From Patella vulgata (taxonomy: Eukaryota > Mollusca > Gastropoda > Patellidae): DNA of 64,000 bases. Each line of letters starts with the position of its first letter. Position 1 is the stretch's first letter. The translations under genes and the position numbers were made by a program. Below the pieces are notes generated by a model. That model saw nothing but the letters and a program-made list of their open reading frames with translations. It made no database searches and was not told the DNA's origin. The DNA lies in the NCBI RefSeq assembly GCF_932274485.2, contig NC_065881.2:10202613-10266612 (forward strand), written 5' to 3'. This document shows positions 1 through 10,726 of this stretch, piece after piece.

Positions 1-160
1 GTCCACTCGACACAAACTAGGTCATTTCGGGACTAACATATGGTTTAATTTTATTTCAATAATTCGCTTGCGCGTAGGGGTCTTGAGCAGTGGGAGGAAA
101 CCGGAGAAAACCCACGAGGTTGGACAGGCGACCCTACTCCTTGTCACGTACAACCGGGTA
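1..160 (-). mobile_element. SINE-1 (tRNA-derived), cut by the window edge, tRNA head missing
   Basis: This is the tail half of the family: GTTAAAC-type end, central CTCCGGTTTCCTCCCAC domain and the start of the tRNA-related part, ending near 157. SINE-1 full copies are about 270 bp. Confidence 0.85.
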
Positions 161-468
161 AGTAAACGACAGCAATTAGCATACATAAATAACACAGAAT
201 TTTATAACCTGTATAACACAAAATTTATTATTACTTTAGTTACTTTTAGAGAAAGGGTTCAAATAGAATCCGGCACGTATTGCGCACAAAAACAACTGCG
301 TCCGTTAAGCCGGATTGATTGCTCCCAGAGCCGAGCTTTAGCCAATCAGCGACTACTTTCCCCTTATTACATCATCTCCCCAAAAAGAAACTCAATCTCT
401 GACAGAATACGCTCTGGGGGTTTGTATGCGGGGAGGTATCTTTAACATCTATGTTTATAAGGAAGAAA

Positions 469-757
469 GGTGTATTGGATGGCCGGATGGTTAGCACGTG
501 CGCGTTCTATCATAAGGTCTGTCATTGAGTCAACTGGTGTGGTTTCGATTCCCTGGTTGTACGTGACAAGGAGTAAGGTCGCCTGACCAACCTCGTGGGT
601 TTTCTCCGGGTCCTCCGGTTTTCTCCGGGTCCTCCGGTTTTCTCCCACTGCTAAAGATCCCTACGCGCACGCGAATTATTGAAATAAAATTGTACCATAT
701 GGTAGTGGGGAATAAGTCCTGAAATGACTTAGTCTGTGTCGAATCCCTCTCTCCCCA
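469..757 (+). mobile_element. SINE-1 copy
   Basis: The tRNA-like head has A box TGGCCGGATGG and B box GGTTTCGATTCCC. The central CTCCGGGTCCTCCGG motif is duplicated in this copy. The spacing and variable-arm length resemble a Ser/Leu-type tRNA. Confidence 0.88.
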
Positions 758-1079
758 AATACGATTTGCTAAATGTGTGCCGGTATTAAGTATTCCAATT
801 ATTTCATGTTTATATATTTCCGGTAATTGCAACCAAGGAAGATATTTTAAGGGAATCAATTTTAACCCCACAAATAGCATCAGTAGGAAAGATGAATGTA
901 ACCCGCATATTTTATATTCTGATTGATGGACAAATACTAACAAGCCTTGACTTGACTAGAAGCTGTTTATTGTTTATTTTCTTCATACTATGTATTTAAA
1001 GTAGCTAAGTCTCTAACTCAATATCATCAAAAATTTTCGACATTGAAAACACGAATTATTTGTCAATTCAAATCAGCAT

Positions 1080-1600
1080 TGGTCTTGTGATCTTACAGGG
1101 AACAGATGGGCTTCTGATATCCAATATTCAAGACAAAATAAACATTTTACCATTGGTACACGAATCGTGTACCATAATGCGTTTCAGCGCCATTTCGAAC
1201 AAGGGACCCAAAGAACGCGGCTAGACATATTCCACAAGTCATGTGAAATGGTGACGCTATATTCTTATCTGGAGAGCATGCACAATAAATATCATCGGTG
1301 TAGACTGGAATAACCAGACGCTAAATATTGCCATTCGATTGTGACTTCTGGTGTATTTCGCCAAACATAACTGATTAGAAATTACAGTAAAAACAGAAAC
1401 GATTGAATGTAAATCAGTTTATATACCTTCATATTACATTATTATATGCGTTGCGACCCATTTGTGTCAATTTCTAGGTCCCAAATATTAGCGATTTAGC
1501 TCATTTAACATTCAGTATCCTAAAAAAGGGGGCAAATTTTTACCAGTACATTGATTATTGTATACTGGAAATGAAATCAAATCGCAAGCCAGCATCCAGG
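1080..1600 (+). mobile_element. Family G dispersed repeat
   Basis: About 500 bp related to 43560-44110 in inverted orientation (shared blocks CTTATCTGGAGAGCATGCAC, TGTGTCAATTTCTAGGTCC). No terminal repeats or coding region assigned. Confidence 0.75.
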
Positions 1601-2008
1601 CTGATCAGTTTTTTGAAAGTATTAAGAAATTTGTGACAGGAGTGAACTCTGAACTGTGTGTAATGTCTTCTATGATTTACTGGTTACGATATTATTTGCC
1701 ACAACTATGGTAAGTTCAGCGTGTGGTTTCGGGATCCAAAGAAATTGTTTTTCAATGATTCACCTTTTTTACAATTGTTAACAATTGTTTAAAAGAAATG
1801 TTGTTATTAACTAAAGTTACTTATCCCATTGCCTCCAATCATTTCCCTTTATTTTCAATTGAAAGATAAGATATCTGTAATAGGGTATGAATGTATCTAA
1901 CCAATAAGCCTACATGTATTATTATTTTTTGTTCCTTTGTTGAACTTTTTGCATGTGTATGTCTACCTGATTAAATGATAAATGTTTATCTTGTATTGTA
2001 ATAGTTAG

Positions 2009-2282
2009 GGGGGGGGGGGGGGATGGATGGCTGAATGGTTAGCGTGTGCGCGCTGTATCATAAAGTCTGTCATTGAGTCGACTGGCGTGGTTTCGAATCC
2101 CCGGTTGTACGTGACAAGGAGTAGGGTCGCCTGTCCAACCTCGTGGGTTTTCTCCGGGTCCTCCGGTTTCCTCCCACTGCTAAAGACCCCTATGCGCAAG
2201 CGAATTATTGAAATAAAAATTAAACCATATGTTAGTCCCGAAATGACCTAGTTTGTGTTGAGTGGACGTTAAACCCCATTTA
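2009..2282 (+). mobile_element. SINE-1 copy, full length
   Basis: Head GGATGGCTGAATGGTTAGCG, B box GGTTTCGAATCCC, central TTTTCTCCGGGTCCTCCGG and tail GAGTGGACGTTAAACCCCAT. It is preceded by a 13-G run and abuts a SINE-2 copy. Confidence 0.92.
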
Positions 2283-2294
2283 GGACTGAAATTT

Positions 2295-2656
2295 AGAATT
2301 TGCAATTTAACGTCCTGCTGTTCTGCTCCTATACTGGGCTAATGAAGACGGGCATACGCCATGCAGTGTGCTATGAGGGAAATTTTGCCCAGGCAGCGGC
2401 ACTATCGCCTACTCTTATATCGAATTCCAACTGCCAGGGGATCTTTTACGTGCATTCCAATATATACACGGGACCTCGGTTTTTCGTCTCATCCGAAGGA
2501 CTAGACAATTGTCCTTGTCAGGCCCTCCGTCCTGCATCACTGACAAGGGCAAACCACGCCGGAAAATCTAGATGAACTTTCTCGGCCAATGCAGGGATCG
2601 AACACCCGACCTCCAGGCTAGCGAGCCAGCGTCTTACCCACTTAGCCACGAGATCT
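2295..2656 (-). mobile_element. SINE-2 (second tRNA-derived SINE)
   Basis: Family of about 360-370 bp. On its own strand, A box TGGCTAAGTGGG and B box GTGTTCGATCCC are followed by a long body and a tail of ATTTC repeats. This copy has lost the tail repeats. Confidence 0.88.
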
Positions 2657-2989
2657 CCTTCATGTGTGGACAGTGCACAGTACAAGTTACAAGGCTTAAA
2701 TAGTGAAGTGACTAGGGAATAGATTCGTCTTTTTTCCCATCATAATGCCTCGCTCGCCTGGCTTTTTTGCTCGATTTTAAGGCTCTTTTTCAACAATTTC
2801 CGAACGTTAATTACTTAGACGAAAATATCAGCCAAATAGCTCTTGAAATGGCTACAGATGCAAGGAAATGACGGATAAAGACCCCCCCCCCCCTCCAACC
2901 CCCCTCTCAGCGGCGTGCCCCGTCTCCGCGGTCAGTGCCCTTATTTTACAGCGCCCCCCTTTTCAAAATTCCTAGATCCGCCCCTGTAG

Positions 2990-4020
2990 ATAGTGTTTGA
3001 TTACACTTTCAACAGATATAGCTACTTTCAACAGTTATAGCTATTCCATTTATATAGAGTTTTATTACACTTTCAGAAGATATACCAATATCCCAAATAG
3101 TGTTGAATTACACTTTCAGAAGATATACCAATATCACAAATAGTGTAGAATTACACTTTCAGAAGATATACCAATATCCCATATAGTGTTAAAATACACT
3201 TTCAGAAGATATACCAATATCCCAAATAGTGTAGAATTACACTTTCAGAAGATATACCAATATCCCAAATAGTGTAGAATTACACTTTCAGAAGATATAC
3301 CTATATCTTAAATAGTGTTGAATTACACTTTCAGACGATATACCAATATCCCATATAGTGTTAAAATACACTTTCAGAAGATATACCAATATCCCATATA
3401 GTGTTAAAATACACTTTCAGAAGATATACCAATATCCCATATAGTGTTAAAATACACTTTCAGAAGGTATACCAATATCCCAAATAGTGTTGAATTACAC
3501 TTTCAGAAGATATACCTATATCTTAAATAGTGTTGAATTACACTTTCAGAAGATATACCAATATCCCATATAGTGTTAAAATACACTTTCAGAAGATATA
3601 CCAATATCCCATATAGTGTTAGAATACACTTTCAGAAGGTATACCTATATCCTAAATAGTGGTGAATTACACTTTCAGAAGATATACCAATATCACAAAT
3701 AGTGTAGAATTACACTTTCAGAAGATATACCAATATCCCATATAGTGTTAAAATACACTTTCAGAAGATATACCAATATCCCAAATAGTGTAGAATTACA
3801 CTTTCAGAAGGTATACCAATATCCTAAATAGTGGTGAATTACACTTTCAGAAGATATACCTATATCTTAAATAGGGTTGAATTACACTTTCAGAAGGTAA
3901 ACCAATATCCTAAATAGTGGTGAATTACACTTTCAGAAGGTATACCTATATCTTTAATAGGGTTGAATTACACTTTGAGAAATATATCTATACCCTAGAT
4001 ATTGTTGGTTTACACTTTGA
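2990..4020. repeat. 43-bp minisatellite
   Basis: More than 20 copies of a 43-bp unit containing ACACTTTCAGAAGATATACC and AATATCCCAAATAGTGTT. Variants (ATATAGTGTTAAAAT, AAATAGTGTAGAAT, AAATAGTGGTGAAT) are interleaved. Divergence rises at the right end and continues as a decayed zone to about 4260, which contains its own 110-bp direct duplication (4022-4240). Confidence 0.92.
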
Positions 4021-4332
4021 AAGGATATAAGTACACCCTAAATAGTGTTTAATTATATTTTTAAAATAACATTTTACACTTTCGTTAGATATAATTTCAC
4101 ATTTTGAGATGATTTTCCATATCCTCAAATATAAGTACACCCTAAATAGTGTTTAATTATATTTTTAAAAGAACATTTTACACTTTCGTTAGATATAATT
4201 TCACACTTTGAGATGATTTTCCATATCCTCAAATAAGTGTAATTATTTACACTCAATGAAGTGCTTATATACGCTAATGCAAGTGACAGCTCAGTTGCCA
4301 CTCGTACAGGTGTAAAGTAACACTATTCTTTT

Positions 4333-4722
4333 ACAGTTACAATTTCATATTTTTAAGTTGTATTTTTAAAATGTATTAAAATAAAGCCCTAAAATAGATG
4401 GTATCTATAAACAGCCCTACCTTGTTAAAGAATAATCCTATTAATCCTATAATTCACTATTGCCAGTTGAGAAATTGGCAAAAATGTCATTTTCAACTTC
4501 AAATTCAAACGTTTGAAGATAGCTATTCCATGGTTGGGAAAAAGGAAAACAAGGGAGGTAATTAGGGGGTAATTGTGTTATTATTTCCGGTGTGAAGATT
4601 TTTAAGTGTGAGAAAGATAACCTATGATCGCATAATAGTGAGTTGACAACCTATTGAGCAAAAGACATAGAAATACTTATGTTTTGACTTTCTTAGAAAA
4701 TATGAAATTGTAACTTTAACGG
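4333..4722 (+). mobile_element. Family F MITE
   Basis: Ends GTTACAATTTCATATTTT and AAAATATGAAATTGTAAC form an 18-bp inverted repeat. The same family, inverted, is at 25128-25525. Confidence 0.82.
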
Positions 4723-4734
4723 TGTAAAGAAGCC

Positions 4735-4986
4735 AACTATTTGACTGATGAAATTCGAAACACTGCAACAAAATAAGTTCATAGCTGTGTTTTTCTTTAT
4801 TTAGGTTGAATCATTTTAGGTGTATATGACTGATCTGTGTCAACGGTTGTATGCCGTCTATGACTTGCCATGTTTTTATTTTGCAAAATTTAAATATTTT
4901 TTCATATATATTTAGCAAGGTGTGCCGCTAGTTTGTCATGTGTTCCAAGGTGTGGCGTTGGCTAAAAACAAAGGTTGAGAACCACT
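4735..4986 (-). mobile_element. hAT-type MITE
   Basis: The right end GGTTGAGAACCACTG is the reverse of CAGTGGTTCTCAACC, a terminus common in hAT-related elements. It contains GTGTGCCGC near the end. Confidence 0.75.
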
Positions 4987-5080
4987 GGTCTAGAGGGTTG
5001 ATTATAAACTATTCAAAAAAAGTAAGAGATATTGAAATGCAAATACATATGCAATTTGTGATATGATAAATAATCATGGA

Positions 5081-5300
5081 CACTTAACATGCTTTGAGAG
5101 TATATTCACAGATGAATAACTTATCGCCCCAATAGAACCACTGCGCTGCACATGCGACACGCAATAGCGCCCTACACGTGGGGAGGTGGACACTTGACAT
5201 GCTTTGAGAGTATATTCACAGATGAGAAGAACTTATCGCCCCAATAGAACCACTGAGCTGCACATGCGACACGCAATAGCGCCCTACACGTGGGGGCGGG
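5081..5300. repeat. About 110-bp tandem duplication
   Basis: Two copies of a 110-bp segment beginning CACTTAACATGCTTTGAGAG and ending in CCCTACACGTGGGG. The second has a small insertion and a long G run. It lies upstream of the Tc1-type transposase remnant and may belong to that element. Confidence 0.8.
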
Positions 5301-5439
5301 GGGGGGTGGGGCATTGTCAAATTTGACACTTCAAAGAAGGGTTGATGAAAACTGCCGCGTGCTGGCTTATCTATCCATGTTTGCTTTCCTATAGGTTCTT
5401 GCATACGATTTACTGTTTAGCGTATCTTTGGTTTAGTGT

Positions 5440-5637
5440 GTTACGTTTAATTTGATCGAGAGACGTGTTTGTCGACGTCAAAGTCAACCGACACCGACAA
5501 CACTGCACGAATTGGCCGTGACACTGCAAGAGGAGTGGGTCAGATTGTCCCTAATCGTGATTGGACGGTTGATTAGGAGCATGCCACGACGAATTGCTGA
5601 ATGTCTAAGGATTGGTGGAGCAATTACTCATTTTTAA
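5440..5637 (+). pseudogene. Tc1-type DNA transposase remnant (C-terminus)
   Basis: The frame reads IERRVCRRQSQPTPTTLHEL, then LQEEWVRL and VIGRLIRSMPRRIAECL, ending GGAITHF before a stop. This matches the usual end of Tc1-like transposases (HLWDxLERRVR..., LQEEW, IxRLIxSMPRRCxAVI, GGHTRY). The catalytic DDE core is not present upstream; the sequence before it is unrelated or too decayed. No terminal inverted repeats were found. Confidence 0.8.
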
Positions 5638-5913
5638 GACAAAAATCAACAACGTCCATTTTCACTTTTGACGCTGTATCTCTTTGGGAGTGAAATGGGG
5701 CCGTCAGATAAGCCAACCATATGAACAGTTTATGTTCATGTGTAAGCAATTGGCCTGTTATTAACATCCACTGGTTACCTCTAATAAAAACAGCAGTGCA
5801 TTGCCGCAGTTTTGTATTGTTTCTGAATATCCCCAGCTTTTTTTTTTGAAGAGTATAGTATGACAATGTCAAGATAATAAATTACATACCATTTGAAGCA
5901 AAAAAAAAAAAAA

Positions 5914-6277
5914 AAATGAAATGAAATGGGGTTTAACGTTCTACTGTTCTGCTCCTAACCTGGGCTAATGAAGACGGGCATACGCCATACAGTGTGCTAT
6001 GAGGGAAATTTTGCCCGGACAGCGGCACTACGGCCTACTCTTATATCGAATTCCAACTGCCAAGGGATCTTTTACGTGCACGCCAATGTGTACACGGGAC
6101 CTCGGTTTTTCGTCCCAGCTTTCCTTGTCAGCCCCTCCGTCCTGCATCACTGACAAGGGAGAACCACGCCGGAAAATCTGGATGAACTTTCTCGACCAAT
6201 GCAGGGATCGAACACCCGACCTCCAGGCTAGCGAGCTAGCGTCTTACCCACTTACCCACTTAGCCACGTGATCCCCT
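5914..6277 (-). mobile_element. SINE-2 copy
   Basis: Full head, body and ATTTC-type tail, with an A run beside the tail on the plus strand. A small duplication of the CTTACCCA motif lies in the head. Confidence 0.9.
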
Positions 6278-7146
6278 CATTTCATTCACATACGAAATGA
6301 AATATTGTTTATAAAGGAACAGAAAGAAATTTTCTTACCTTCGTCGTGACAATGACAACAGTCGGATAAGGTAGCATAGTGTGGCACAAACTTTCTTAAT
6401 GTCCGCTTGAACATGGCCAATGCACAGACGTTTGTAGAAGCTCTTGGAATCCATTTTAAACTGAGTTTAATATATACACGTAGGCCTACGGCTCGTAAAT
6501 TAAAACTCATCCAGTCAGATGTCTACATATTCTTCAAGCAATAGCCCGAGAAATTGGATTAAGTCTCGATACAAATGAAGCACTGCGAGGAGTATGAAAT
6601 GTCCAATGAATAAGATTTGCATGACTTGTCGCATTTTTTTAAACTATTCGGTAACTGGATCTGTGTATGAAATATGACGAAACAAGTAATTTATTATTTT
6701 TTTTTTATTTTTAATAAATCTATGTGGTATATATTACCATATACCATAATCCATCAGATTATTTATAGAATGTCACGTGATCTATAATTCACTGTTAATT
6801 CCTTTGTTTTCTTTTAAAAAACGAAAGATGTAGTGATATGTCCTCATACGAGTTGGCGACTGGGCTGATATCGGTTTTCCTGGAAAAGAAATGCCTATTC
6901 ACGCAGTCTCCATGCTAGAGAGCCCATCACGCTCCTGCCACGACTACACTAAGTGCTCACTATGCCCAGACCGGGATATTTTCTCACTACAACCCCCTTA
7001 CGTGCCTACCAACCGTAAGCTGCTCTCTCGCCACGCCTATACCATTGCGCCATGCTCACCCCGTCCTCACACGCGGTAAACCTCGACAGACTCCGGTACC
7101 CTACATCTAACCTTGAACTGTATGGCGGTAAGTGATATGTAGCTAC
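6276..7146. other. Unassigned stretch
   Basis: Apart from the short LTR-like piece, I see no gene or repeat I can place. Short open frames at 6286-6510 and 6891-7079 have no family match. Confidence 0.4.
6750..6815 (+). mobile_element. Possible LTR fragment related to the fossil at 10727
   Basis: TCAGATTATTTATA, GTCACGTGAT and TTCACTGTTA occur in the same order and spacing as at the LTR-like segment near 10727. The match is short. Confidence 0.45.
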
Positions 7147-8134
7147 AATCTGATTTAAATACAGATCTATATTTCGTTTCGTTTTTTGTCCCCCGCCTTT
7201 CGAAGAAAGCAGGGGACTATTAAAATGGGTTCGTCCGTCTGTCTGTCTGTCCGTCTGTCTGTCCGTCACACTTTTTGGGACACAATAACTCTCTTCCTAA
7301 TTGAGCTAGAATGTTCAAACTTGGTGTATGTGTTTATTAGGTCAATGCCTTGATGGAGTTCGAAGATGAGCATTTTCCGCTTAGGGTAAGCAGAGATAAG
7401 CAATTTGATTGGTTGATGCTTTGGGACACGATAACTCTCTTCCTAATTGGGCTAGAATGTTCAAACTTGGTGTATGTGTTGATTAGGTCAATGCCTTGAT
7501 GGAGTTCGAAGATGAGCATTTTCCGCTTAGGGTAAGCAGAGATAAGCAATTTGATTGGTTGATGCTTTGGGACACGATAACTTTTAATTGAGCTAGAATG
7601 TTCAAACTTGGTGTATGTGTTTATTAGGTCAATGCCTTGTTTATTTTGATTCTATCTGATAGAGAGTGATGAAACTTAATGTATACTTAATAATCAGTTT
7701 GATTGCTGGATACTTTTGAAAAAGATAAACATGCAATTAATTAATATATGTCATCTATTTATTTCGGGATTTCAGCGGGGGACATCAGCCTCACTGTTGG
7801 CTTGTTTATACTTTCGATGGCCTACACTACATGAAGATCTGACAAGTTATAGCGATAGGTCACGTCAGGGGTCAAAAGACCGACTTATGACCCTATGATG
7901 TCAGACATTTGATTGACCAATCAGCATTGATGTTATTAGTGGATTACCCACAGTTCCGTGCAAAACACGCCTAAAACTCGCCGTGACAGACCGTTTCATT
8001 GGCTTATCACTGACACCATTCAGAACACGAGTTAAATAACAACTCTTCCAGATCCAAGTGTAGTAAAGACAAGTAAAACGAAATTTTGAACTATAAAAAC
8101 GAAACGAAATAGGATCTGTGTTTTAACCAGATTG
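7147..8134 (+). mobile_element. Family C MITE interrupted by element D
   Basis: Family C is about 375 bp with inverted ends AATCTGATTAAAACACAGAT and a TTTCGTTTCGTTTTTTATA subterminal block. Here about 7147-7187 and 7817-8134 surround element D. Confidence 0.87.
7188..7817 (+). mobile_element. Element D: short element with internal tandem repeats
   Basis: Left end TGTCCCCCGCCTTTCGAAGA with a palindromic CTTTCGAAGAAAG core, then GTCTGTCTGTCC repeats and about two and a half copies of a roughly 155-bp unit (GTTCAAACTTGGTGTATGTG). The right end contains CAGCGGGGGACATCAGCCTC. It is inserted in a family C MITE. Design and period recall the pearl/HINE elements of bivalves, but the match is from memory. 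Confidence 0.75.
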
Positions 8135-8609
8135 ATGTAGCTACACCCATACATTTGTGATGCAGCTATCGGTTTACTTATTAGGAAAACTTGGCGTCGT
8201 TCGAAGAGTGTATAGAGTTTTCATTGCAAAGATGTTCTTTGTTTAAAGAAAATAGGATCAACTTGAAAGAAAAACAGCTTTAGACATTGAAAGCTTTGTA
8301 TGATAAAACACTCTAATGGCGGAATTCGTTATACAGCCGAGGCTAGATGAAGGTTACTGGAGTCTGTTGAGGATTGCCGAGTGCCCGTCCTCATTCACTT
8401 TCAAAGCAGAGAACAACCAAACACAAAACAATCAAGAACAAGTTTTAGTTTTCTTGATGATTCTTCTTTGGTTGCGAGACAAGGGCTGAAGCACGGGGCT
8501 CAGTATCTTTGCCATATATACAAAAAGGCCCTAACTGTGTAGCAAGCATGTGACTAAGCGTCGTTCCAGTGTGTCGGCAACGTAGTCCAGGGCGATGGAG
8601 ACTTGGCTG
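8135..8609. other. Unassigned stretch
   Basis: No gene or known repeat recognised; it may belong to the foldback element that follows. Confidence 0.3.
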
Positions 8610-8935
8610 TAAATGAAATACTTGCTAAAAAGCTTTCTTGGCAAAGATGATGTTATCAACTGACTTCCAAGCCGAATGTGGAACAAGCATGTGGAATGCT
8701 ATTGCGTTGGAAAAATAAAGTATGTCACCACTTACACAATGATCATCTTTGCTATCACTGCCGTCAGTTCTTTCAATGGCGATGGCAGTGATGTCATAGA
8801 TGACTGGTGAGATCGCCGTTTAAGTAGTGACATAGTTTGTTTTTCCAATGCAATAGCATTCCTCTCAACGACTCTTTCCACAAGCAGCTTGGGTGTCAGT
8901 TGATAATATAATCTATGCTACGAAGGCTTTTTATA
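8610..8935. mobile_element. Large foldback (palindromic) element
   Basis: Arms of about 140 bp pair around position 8775: GGAATGCTATTGCGTTGGAA on the left against CCAATGCAATAGCATTCC on the right, and GTTATCAACTGAC against GTCAGTTGATAA. No coding sequence. Confidence 0.75.
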
Positions 8936-9009
8936 GCAATTATTACTGTTTCATTTGCAGTTCTTGGTTTTTATTTGTTTATAGCTTTATATCTCTTATA
9001 GTCAGGAAA

Positions 9010-9347
9010 TGAAATGAAAGGGGGTTTAACGTCCTACTGTTCTGCTCCCAACTGGGCTAATGAAGACGGGCATACGACATACAGCGGCACTACGGCCTAC
9101 TCTTATAGCGAATTCCAACTGTCAAGGGATCTTTTACGTGCACGTCAATGTGACAAGGCACCTCGGTTTTTCGTATCATCCGAATGACTAGACAGCTGTC
9201 CTTGTCAGGCCCTCCGTCCTGCATCACTGACAAGGGGGAACCACGCCGGAAAATCTGGATGAACTTTCTCGGCCAATGCAGGGATCGAACACCCGACCTC
9301 CAGGCTAGCGAGCCAGCGTCTTACCCACTTAGCCACCGTGACCCCCC
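9010..9347 (-). mobile_element. SINE-2 copy
   Basis: Near full length with a deletion in the body. TATAGTCA on both sides (8997 and 9350) is a likely target-site duplication. Confidence 0.9.
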
Positions 9348-9539
9348 TTATAGTCATGAAATCAGACTGGAGTACTAAAGTGCTATTGACCAAGTGAATA
9401 ATGCTATTTTCCCGGAAAAACCATATCAACTCAGTGGTCAACGAATTGTCGTCGTTGGATAATATACCAAATGGGTAAAATAAGACACTGCTGGCTTCCA
9501 GGAATATGCTACAAGCTAATACATAGCAGAATTGAATTC

Positions 9540-10600
9540 AGAAATCTTTTCAGAAATAAGTTAAGAAAACGTCCGACAATTTTGGAAATATGCTAAATGG
9601 GTGAACATATGCTCATTTCACTACATACGATCATTTTATGCAGTTGTAAATAGCAAAAATCGAATATTATTCAAAAACGGCACATCGTACCGTTTTCCCG
9701 AGATATATTGCAGCCATGTTAGAAATATGCTAAATAAGTGAACATGTGATCCTTTTACACAGTTGTTAACAGCAGAAATGGAATCTGCGCCCACAAAAAC
9801 ATATACTGACACCAAAGATGACTACTTAATTAAAATCAGCAAAACGGCCCATTTTCCCGCGAACAATGGCGGCCATCTTGGATATATGCAAATTAGGTGA
9901 ACACGTGATTATTTTACACAGTTGTAACTGACAGGAATGGAATCTGTGCCACTGAAAACATATATATTGACACCAAACACTACTACATAATAAAAATCAG
10001 TACATCGTCCGATTTTCCAGCCAAAAATTATTGCCATCTTGGAAATATCTTCATGAAGTGATGGAAAGAAATCTGAACTACAGTCATGACCCCTGCCAAT
10101 ATTAATACATTGCCAATTTACAGTTGATATGTCGATAACATTATAAATCGGGTGAAAATAAAAAAAAAAGTTGAAATATTATCGCAAAATAGCTATTACC
10201 TTTCAAATAATGGCGTCCCATGTTTCAACATCAAAACCTACAAAATAAAGTATGTTCCTCGATATCTACCCAAAAAGCCGACGGATTTACAATATGGATC
10301 AGACTATTTGTTAAATCTCAAACTATGTATTGATTGGACTATTACTTCTTTTGTCAGATTTCCATACTGGTAGAATAATCGCCGCCATCTTGTTAAATAG
10401 CAACCATTTTAAATTCTGAGAAGAGAAAGATCTTCAGCATTTACCCGATGTCTATTTTTAACCAAAGATGTATTCATCTATACCTACAGTTAAAAATACA
10501 ATCCCCCAATGCAATACCGACATAGAATTGTCGACAGAAAACAGGCATGGGGAGGCCATCTTGGATTTATGCAAATTATAAATTTTCCCGTAGGCCTACC
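9540..10600. repeat. Diverged tandem repeat, roughly 170-bp period
   Basis: Recurring blocks contain CAGTTGTAA, ACATATATTGACACCAAA and GCCATCTTGGAAATATGC. The clearest spacing is about 170 bp between 9700 and 10050, with weaker copies to about 10560. No coding capacity was recognised. Confidence 0.6.
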
Positions 10601-10726
10601 CCATGAATTTACATTTTTGATATGTTATTAAGAACCAGTTCAAAAGTTGTTTACCGCAAACCTCGTTTCTGTTGCAATTTTTTCTAGGTTTGGTGATTTT
10701 TTTCGCTAGATTGACTAAAATCTGTC

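Noticed and set aside
469-560. tRNA genes
   Set aside because: A and B boxes are present but in SINE-1 and SINE-2 heads; none folds into a convincing intact tRNA and all continue into SINE bodies.
2027-2251. Open frames with MAEWLA...[17 protein letters not shown]
   Set aside because: The same peptide recurs wherever SINE-1 occurs; it is a translation of the SINE's tRNA head and central domain.
2990-4020. CRISPR array
   Set aside because: Units are contiguous 43-bp repeats without unique spacers, in a spliced eukaryotic genome.
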